A stretch of DNA of 64,000 bases from Cyprinodon diabolis. Lineage: Eukaryota > Chordata > Actinopteri > Cyprinodontiformes > Cyprinodontidae. Of the stretch, positions 56,754 to 64,000 are shown piece after piece (within the stretch, counting starts at the first letter, position 1; every line of letters starts with the position of its first letter). The notes below the pieces were generated by a model that did no database searches, was not told the DNA's origin, and saw nothing but the letters and a program-made list of their open reading frames with translations. The stretch covers positions 4,379,456-4,443,455 of the forward strand of contig CM060062.1 of assembly GCA_030533445.1 (NCBI GenBank), read 5' to 3'. A program made the position numbers and the translations under genes.

Positions 56754-57314
56754 TGGCTGGTTTCAGCTTTAACAGGCTCTGAATTTTGAGTATGCTAGGC
56801 TAGTGAAGGCACAAGATACATTAAGATATGTATAAGTATGCTATTCTGTCCATTCTCTCCTTCAGATTATTGAATTTAAAGTGCAAAATACCAGCAATTG
56901 TCCCATTGATCCTTTTGGTAGCCTTTCATTTCATTAGTCCTCGGGTTTGAATATGCTACGTTTACGTTTAGCATTGAATCTCTCCCATTACACTAGTAAA
57001 GTTGACATGTAGACAGGAAAAATACTTTGTGATGACTCTAATTTGGAAAAGCTGATCGTGTTTGTTTGCAAAATTAAACTGCATTGCTTTGGTAAGAAAA
57101 TGTAATATCACTACGCTAAAGAAAACGTTGTCCTATTCCATGTTGTTTGGAAATCCCATAAATATGTTAAGGCGCACTTTTGATGATTGTTCACATAAAG
57201 AAATTTTTTAATGCGATATGACAGGATATTTTATAGGTCCTGTTTTTCACACAGTCTACAATAAACTGTTGTAGACCAGGCTCAAATCCCTCCTATTGTT
57301 TCTTTTCCAATCAA

Positions 57315-58447
57315 ATTCCTTGAGGCATACATTGAACGTGAGAAACTGCTCTAAGGATATTTTTGGTAAAACCATAGTTAAAGTGTGGGGGAAAAAATGC
57401 CAAGAAATCTTGCAATTAAAGTAAATTCATGGTTGTTTTATCTTTCACATTGAACAAAAGGATATTAAAAGGCACCTAATACACAGATACTCCACAAGGA
57501 ATTATATTTCGAAACTAAAGTTGATTCTGTGCTTTGGGCTGTAAATATTTCAAACAACAAGTTTTACCATTGAACACTGTAGATTGTGCCCCTTTATGTT
57601 TTGTGTGATTCCCTAGAAATGACTGCCAGCCACTTTAAAGTACCACCTTCCCAATGGTGGGTTTTTCTTCCACTGACAATGGTCAAAATCAGCATCAGCA
57701 GTGTTGAATGTTTGAAAGAGGCCCATGATCATAATTATGGATGATACCAAGTAGGCTTTGTTGGCCTACCTGAATTTGCGAAACCTCACAAGTAACAATT
57801 AGGGTCATCAATGTGGTAGTTTTCCTGTATATTTTTCATCTGATTAAGGGTGATCAGCTAATCATATCATTTAATTTAAGTAATAAAGTTCATGAAGGTT
57901 TCAAAGAGGAAGTCATTATAAGCAACAACGAGACACACAGTTCTACTGAGATTTGAACTCAGATCGCTGGATTCAGAGTCCAGAGTGCTGACCATTACAC
58001 AGTAGAACCCGTTGATCACTTAGTGCTTACAATGTTTCCTACAAGTAAATGAGCATGATATGGGGATTAGATCGCTATGTTCCATATTAAACAGGGTAGT
58101 TTCTCATTTTGACATAGAACAAACTGGTAAAAATGTCACCTTTGCAGTCAAATTCCATAGCTCAACCCAATGAACCTAGCAAGCATAGGACTCTTTTGTT
58201 TTCTGGGATCCTTGGGTGAATATAAACTTATTTTAATAACTTCAATATTCCTTCTTTTTTTAGCCAAACATCAGACTGGCAGCCATAAAGTAGAGTGAAG
58301 ATATTGTCAATGATTTTTTGACATTCATAACTTTTTTTGTCCATGAAATGTGTAGCAATGTGGAATACCACAGGGCCTTGATGGGCTGTCTGAATGTGTA
58401 CATCATTAAATGTAAAGAATATAGTCGTCTATCTGGTAAGTTTAAAT
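57315..58447. repeat. Tandem duplication unit B (contains second tRNA-Gln)
   Basis: Collinear with unit A. It carries a 10-bp GAAGGTTTCA insertion-like difference before the tRNA and small indels. It is followed directly by a piece of a third copy (58445-58528). Confidence 0.9.
57938..58009 (-). tRNA. tRNA-Gln (CUG), second copy, weaker
   Basis: Same cloverleaf with anticodon CUG, B box GTTCAAATC and T arm intact. It has a G-U at the top of the acceptor stem (GGTTCTA against TAGAACT). The conserved T8-G9 is replaced by C-T, which breaks the start of the A box (CTGTGTAATGG). No T4 terminator is near. It may be a pseudogene or a poorly transcribed paralogue of 56008-56079. Confidence 0.75.
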
Positions 58448-58528
58448 GACTGCCAACCACTTTAAAGTCACCGTCCCAACAGTGGTTATTTTTCCATTGA
58501 AATTGGTCAAAATCAGGATCAGTTTTTT
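58445..58528. repeat. Fragment of a third duplication unit
   Basis: ATGACTGCCAACCACTTTAA through TGGTCAAAATCAGGATCAG repeats the interior of unit A (about 55686-55765) and B (about 57617-57700). It shows the duplication once had at least one further partial copy. Confidence 0.85.
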
Positions 58529-60111
58529 ACGTTTTTCTTTATGTACTCTTAATCATGGGAGCATTGGTCCCCCACAATCCCAGGTCGTAACATAGTATTT
58601 AAAACTTATTTCTGTCCCTTTAATCTGAAAATATATTACCAAAAGAATGATTAAAAACAAAACAATTATTCGCTCTTCTCAGACAAAATTATTGAATGGT
58701 GTAGACCTACGAATGAGAAGGGCAATCTTATTTTTGCAGAGCGGTAGAGATTTTCTCTGAAAACTCAGAAGGAAACCAGGTTATCTATTTACTCTATAGA
58801 ACATTATACAGCAGTATACAAGATGATCTATTATCAAAGGCACATAGGCTAATGACACGTACATGTATGCATAAGCTGAGGCCTCTGTGCCTAAAACGCC
58901 TCTGAATACCCAAATCTGATGATGTATGCTAATCTTCCAACATTGAGGGCGCCTACACCGCAGTCCAGAGAGGGAGAGAGCAACAAAAAAGCTTTCTTCT
59001 CCACCCGCAGTGCTATGACCTATGCCTCTGATTTCCCAGCTTGCACTCAAGCTCTGGTAATAAGCATGTGGAGCGTCATGAAAATCCATGGTTGGTATTG
59101 AAAAGAGGGTTCTGACACTATGATTTTTCTGCAGGAGTTATTGCAGGAGAGTGAATGGCCCTGATTAGCTATTGAAATCAGCTTGTATATGACAGGTGGT
59201 TCTTCGAAAATGGTAGGGGGAGGTGACAGTTTAGAGGAAGTCCAGTAAATCCACATGCAGACAGGAAGAGAAAAAGACATCAGGTGTCACACAAAAGAGA
59301 AGTCCCTTGAAATAGCATGGAACAATTTGGTAGATTCATCACACAAAAGCTTTCATTTGTGATCAGATCCAATATACTTGTTCATTTTAATGCAAAACTT
59401 GATTGTAAACACATAATGACTTGAAGTTATCGGTTTGCTTGTTTATTCTGTTTTAGTTTTATGTTAAATATGGTTTGCAAATTTGCAAGTATTAGACAAA
59501 TGAATAACAAATTGTGTAATTAACCAAACTACTTGGGCTGATAAATGTGTATCACTATGCAACCCATGAAAAGCAGATGGTAGAAGTGTCACTTCAATAC
59601 ATTTTTTTCACTATGCTTGCAATTACATAATGTAGCTTTAAATAGGGCCCTGTTTATGGGAATGTTTTGCAGTTTGTTAATTAAAAAGGAAATAATAAAA
59701 TAGTAAGTAAATAATATTGCAATAATTGGATTTAGCCATTTTGATTATTCCCAACAACCTCCTGAAATCTTTTTATGTCACTTGAAGACATCAGTCTGCT
59801 CTTCCTTACTTCAGTATTTTCCTTTAAAACCTTGATGCAATTTTATGGCGACTCGTGGCATAGAATGCATATATAGTAGACAGAGAGCCATTATAACTCA
59901 ACCTTCTTGGAGACATCCTTAGGAATAATAAAGACCTCAAGAAGAGAAACATAAAGCATGAATACATTTAGAGTAGAAGAAAAACTCCTTTCATCCATCT
60001 CTAATCAACTTGATTATTTCAATCCCCTAGCCAATTCTAAAGGTAACATTTGGTCATCTTTATATTCAGAATGAGTATCTTCCATCCTCATTTACAACCC
60101 TCAGCTAACCA
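58529..60111. other. Intergenic sequence, nothing assigned
   Basis: No repeat end or coding similarity seen. Short frames at 58781-59280 have no motif. Confidence 0.4.
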
Positions 60112-60841
60112 TGGATCTTGGCATGGATGTCTGGTCTGATTACTCATTTCACACACCTGCTTACCTCCACCCAGTTTTCATCGCCAGCTTATCTTATCCA
60201 CCTGTATTATTCTCTATTAAACCAGCCTTCAGACCAGTCATCATTGCCATATTATTTCCGAGCCGTTGGTGAGAAGTATTCTAGCGTACCTGTATTCTGA
60301 TTACGGATCCTGACCTGTTCTGTCTCTGGACCTCTGAGCCTGCCTGTCCCTGTCTGATATGTTTGCTGGAACTCTGCCTGTCTGGGAAACATACGTGGTA
60401 CTGTGATCTGACTCTGTTCTGGATACTCACTGGATCTCTGACGTCCTGGCTCTAAAAACCGAGCACGTCATCGGCTTTGGCTTCACCCTCTGGATTATCC
60501 TGCCTTCGTCTGCTCAGTTCTGATCTCCTGCTTGTCCTCCAACCCCAGATTCATTAGTGTCTTTGACTCTGTGTGCGGCAACCACTGCGTCGAGTTGGCA
60601 GCCGACCAGCAAGTAACCAACCTCACCCTCTGGACTCAGACCGAACTATAAGACCAGGTTAATGACTCACATGTTTGTTATCATCAACTTCCAGAAAGAC
60701 ATGGTGACTAACCTGTCTCGTCCTGCAGAGGTTTCTGTCTTGGATGAAGATGCTGCTCCCAGCGGTTGAGTTTCCAGTAAATATTTTAAGGAATCTGTTT
60801 CTCAGCCCTGAATATTCAGCTCTACTGTTCTAAGCCTTGAC
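60112..60841 (+). mobile_element. LTR of family A, plus orientation
   Basis: ACTCATTTCACACACCTGCT, TCTGATTACGGATCCTGACC, AGACCAGGTTAATGACTCAC and CATGGTGACTAACCTGT match, in order, the complement of 23535-24233. The ends are approximate and no polypurine tract or internal region is visible. Probably a solo LTR. Confidence 0.55.
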
Positions 60842-63800
60842 AGCATCCAGACATTTCTAAAGAAAAACCTGCACAGAAAGTTTAAGCCTCTGCATCAGTT
60901 TATGTGCTTTACCTCATTTTTACAATCACAATTATGTTCCACTGCAGTGTCATTTCATCACCTGTATTTGGGGGGTAACAAATGGAATGATCATTAAAAT
61001 GTTCTGTGATCACCCTTTAGATCACCCCCAAATAATTATCCCACTGGCCAGGCTCCTGCAGCATGCAGAGTAAATTGATTTAATGGATTGTACTCCCCTC
61101 CTCTGAATTGATGCCTACATCTTTTTTTCTGCTCAGATTAAAATTTAGAGTCAAAGAATAAAAACAACACTTTGGTCTCATTTTCTCTCTTTATTATATC
61201 ATAGTCACATTAAGCTTTAAATGTTTGATCACACAGTTTAAATTTCAAGTAAAGTTAAACAGCAAATGTTTTTAAATATAAAACAATAGCAAATGTTCAA
61301 ATACTGAATAACAGCTGAATAAAACAGACACACAATGTGTACCATGTATAGACTTATTTTTTTTATTCACATGTATATCCCAACTTGTTGAGTCTTTTCA
61401 TTCTTTATAAACTACCAGTTCAAAATAATATGAGCTTTTACCTGCAAACTAGTCAACACAAGCTGGTTGCTAATCATGTTCAACAATCCCACTTGGACCA
61501 AACACCCACTCATGAAGGTCTAGTTGTAAGAAATTTTCCAACAAAGAGGTCCTGGAAACGAAAATTGTCTGTGGTATTTTAATGTGGAGATTGTTTATGA
61601 TCCCTCCGTATGTTTGGGTTTCACCTAGGTAATGGATCCCACATGAAATAAATTTAACTCCCACACAACCTGACTTTTAAAAGAGATAAATGATACATGT
61701 TTTTAATTAAGAGTAATTTTCATCTGAATGTGCTTTACTGTAGGCATCCATGTTTGTCAAAGAACACTACTGCCACCTACTGGTTTGTGACGGTGCGGTA
61801 TTGGCTGTCGATCAAGTCCCAGTGCTGTATCTGGTGTTTGTCACAACGCGCTATTATCCAAGTCATCTTGAAAACATTCTTCAAATGTTGGCTACATATT
61901 ACGTGCTTTTTCTCTGGCCAGAAGGTCGATGGCAAATCGTCCCTCTTCAAGTTGGCAATCCAACGACGAACCCGTCCGTGGAGGATCGGGAATCAGAAAG
62001 GTGAAATAACTCATGTATTTCCACTTTTACCCAATGTATTCCAACATCCAGCTGCCATGCACGTGGGCATTGTCAGTTTTACTATAGCTCTGTTGAATTT
62101 CAATGGTGAAGTCCTCTGGAAATCTTCAATAATTGTTGTTGATTGCAGATGTGTCTAGTAGTTCCCATTGATTCTGCTTGTAAAGCAGGGAGAATGGCGC
62201 TAGGCTTACCGCACCGTGACGTCACTGCTGGAAGATGGCAGGAGGGAGGGGTTATTTGGGCAAAAATGGCCGCTTCCAGACTCTGATTTTTACTGCTTAA
62301 CGCTAAATTCATTAAATCACTGTGAACCTATTAGTTTTAGATATAAATACATTTCTCTGTATTTTTTACTTTTTATTATGTCACAATTGGTCCTCTACAA
62401 TGTAGATACCTAATCGTTCTCAAGTGTGGTGGAAAGTTTTCAGCTGTTGAACTTTGACTGTTTATTCTGTTTTGCTTTAGAAAATTCTCATCATAAATAT
62501 TTTAAGAGGAGGTCCATGCTGCCTCTTAACGTCTTTTTAAAACTTTACTTCTGATTGTTTTGAAGGAGTTGGAGACCATAAAGATGCAAAGCCAATCTAT
62601 TTCTTCCATGACCAGCTAAGGAGGAATGTTGATAACAGACAGGTTTAGAGTATAAACCACTTACTGTCTCCAGGTAGCACGCACCACTCCACTGTGATGT
62701 ATAAAATTGTACGCTCACCCTCCTTCGGGGCTCTTTGACTTTCTGAGAGCAGGAGCCTTCAAGAACTTTATGCTTTTGAATATATTTGCCTTTGAATAAT
62801 TTGATCTTTCCTTGTTTTACTGAGTTTTGGTCCCTCCCTCCTTGCTGAATAAAAATCCCACAACACAATGTCTATAGTAGACAGCATCAAGCGGCATCAA
62901 ACGGTCCTGTGGCGAGTCCGAGCATTGGGAGCGGCATGCCCCAGCATTAGGGTGCTAAACTCTGTAGTTAAGAAATCAGCTTCATGTAGAGTGTCAACCA
63001 ATCATTTTATACTGAATTGTGGCAGAACAGTTTATAAATACCTATATTATCAAAAAATGTTCAAAGCTGCCAGAGAAAAATATTCAGTTTTATATTCTGG
63101 TACTTATGTTTTTTTTTTTTTTTTCACGAATCTAAACAATGTTTTATATTTAGATCGAGCTGATACGAAGGAAAAAAATCACAGACAGCCTTTAGGGAGT
63201 CCCAGCCCATACCTGCCGGTATGCTCATCAAAGCAAATAAAGCCAAGCTGCTCTCTAACTTGCATGACAGAAAAGAGCAACTCAAAAATTCGTGTGTCAA
63301 AGCGTCTCAACCAGCATTTTATGAAGCTTCCAAGTTTTTAGAATTTGAGAATTTTGGACGCCCAGAACGTTTCTGGTCCGAACGCACTTTAGACTTAAAA
63401 AGATCCTGGCAACTGATCCTTTATAGTTAACTTCTTTATCATTTCATCTGTTCCATCTACATTCTCACTTTTGTGTCCATGCTTCTATTTTTAGAAGACG
63501 CTATGGTGCCATGGAGGTGCGAAAACGAACAGGGGTGATGGGCAGGAACTCAGTGGGATTTAGAACTAAATCTGCTTAGGCACTTCCCTGTCTTCCATCG
63601 TGTGACTGATGCCTGTGGATGTGCTCTCTTGCTGAGGCTCAGAGGAGCTGCCTGCTATAAAATCAATACGACTCCTTTTCGCCTCTACCTCTTTGTGTCT
63701 CAACTGGCAGCTTCTTGCCGACATTAAATCAATGAGTCCTGAAGCGGATTAGCAGGTTCAAGTGCAGGTCATTTCACACAGTCAGACTGAACTTCTCTTT

Positions 63801-64000
63801 TTTTGCCAATTACCATAATTGATTTACAGTAACGACACACTAGGGACAACGACTTTTGGTCTTAAGCTTTCAATAAACTTTCTGAATAAATGCTCTCTTC
63901 TCATGGCAAACACAAATTTAAGTAAAGGGTACTTTCTTATTTTGTAGGTGAATTCATTTTTCCAAGGTTTCTTTGGGACAACTTTAGCAAAAATATGTTA
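60842..64000. other. Intergenic sequence, no supported gene
   Basis: Two plus-strand frames (61697-62158 and 62868-63341) show no known motif and have AT-driven composition. A stretch at about 62686-62875 (CTTCGGGGCTCTTTGACTTT, then AATAAAAATCCCACAACACA) looks LTR-like. At 63226-63258 the 33-base word shared with 19645-19677 occurs. The tail of the window (63.5-64 kb) looks like single-copy sequence. Confidence 0.4.

Noticed and set aside
61697..62158. 153-codon plus-strand frame
   Set aside because: No domain, an overlapping alternative frame of similar quality, and composition like the flanks.
62686..62875. Endogenous retroviral LTR
   Set aside because: Only a loose resemblance (an AATAAA-like signal and C-rich stretch). 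No paired LTR, primer site or coding region found.

Overview
The window looks like nuclear DNA of a ray-finned (teleost) fish. It is AT-rich, has very low density of long open frames, and is packed with element types familiar from percomorph and cyprinodontiform fish genomes: CR1/L2-type LINEs with an esterase-like ORF1, chromodomain Ty3/gypsy retrotransposons, hAT transposons with 8-bp target duplications, PIF/Harbinger-like and TTAA-type MITEs, and tRNA genes of vertebrate type. No prokaryotic signals are present. The species cannot be named from sequence alone.

Layout. 0-3.2 kb: a solo LTR (family A), a long (TA)n tract, a gypsy 3'-end fragment and a LINE 3'-UTR fragment. 3.2-8.2 kb: an almost full-length LINE on the minus strand with both ORFs open; ORF1 and ORF2 are in the same frame with a single UGA between them. 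10.1-12.3 kb: the 3' half of a chromodomain gypsy element (integrase with a deletion in its core) plus its 3' LTR. 12.3-17.6 kb: LINE remnants, including a 3' half preceded by an inverted 5' fragment. 17.9-18.7 kb: a solo gypsy LTR. 19.7-20.8 kb: a degraded hAT element. 21.9-24.2 kb: nested MITEs and an inverted family-A LTR. 24.7-25.7 kb: dispersed repeats. 28.1-32.1 kb: an old LINE broken by three successive insertions whose target duplications can be read precisely. 38.5-42.9 kb: the only candidate host protein gene, two exons on the minus strand encoding an acidic, probably nuclear protein, with a hAT element in its intron. 43.3-47.8 kb: a hAT element with a nested MITE, a LINE 3' end, and a hAT transposase pseudogene. 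48.1-53.3 kb: a LINE inserted into an older copy of its own family. 53.3-55.0 kb: a gypsy 3' end with two in-frame minisatellites. 55.4-58.5 kb: a tandem duplication carrying two tRNA-Gln(CUG) genes and a third tRNA-like remnant. 58.5-64 kb: mostly unannotatable sequence with one more family-A LTR.

How it fits together. There is no operon or pathway here. The window records successive transposition. One CR1/L2-like family accounts for at least eight fragments. A second LINE family accounts for about five. Three gypsy LTR families are represented. The cellular candidates are the tRNA-Gln pair and the two-exon acidic protein gene. I found no evidence of a new defence, toxin or biosynthetic system. 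The most unusual points are the LINE's ORF1-UGA-ORF2 arrangement, the phase-consistent acidic gene, the nested insertions that restore a reading frame when mentally removed, and several perfect palindromes at MITE ends.
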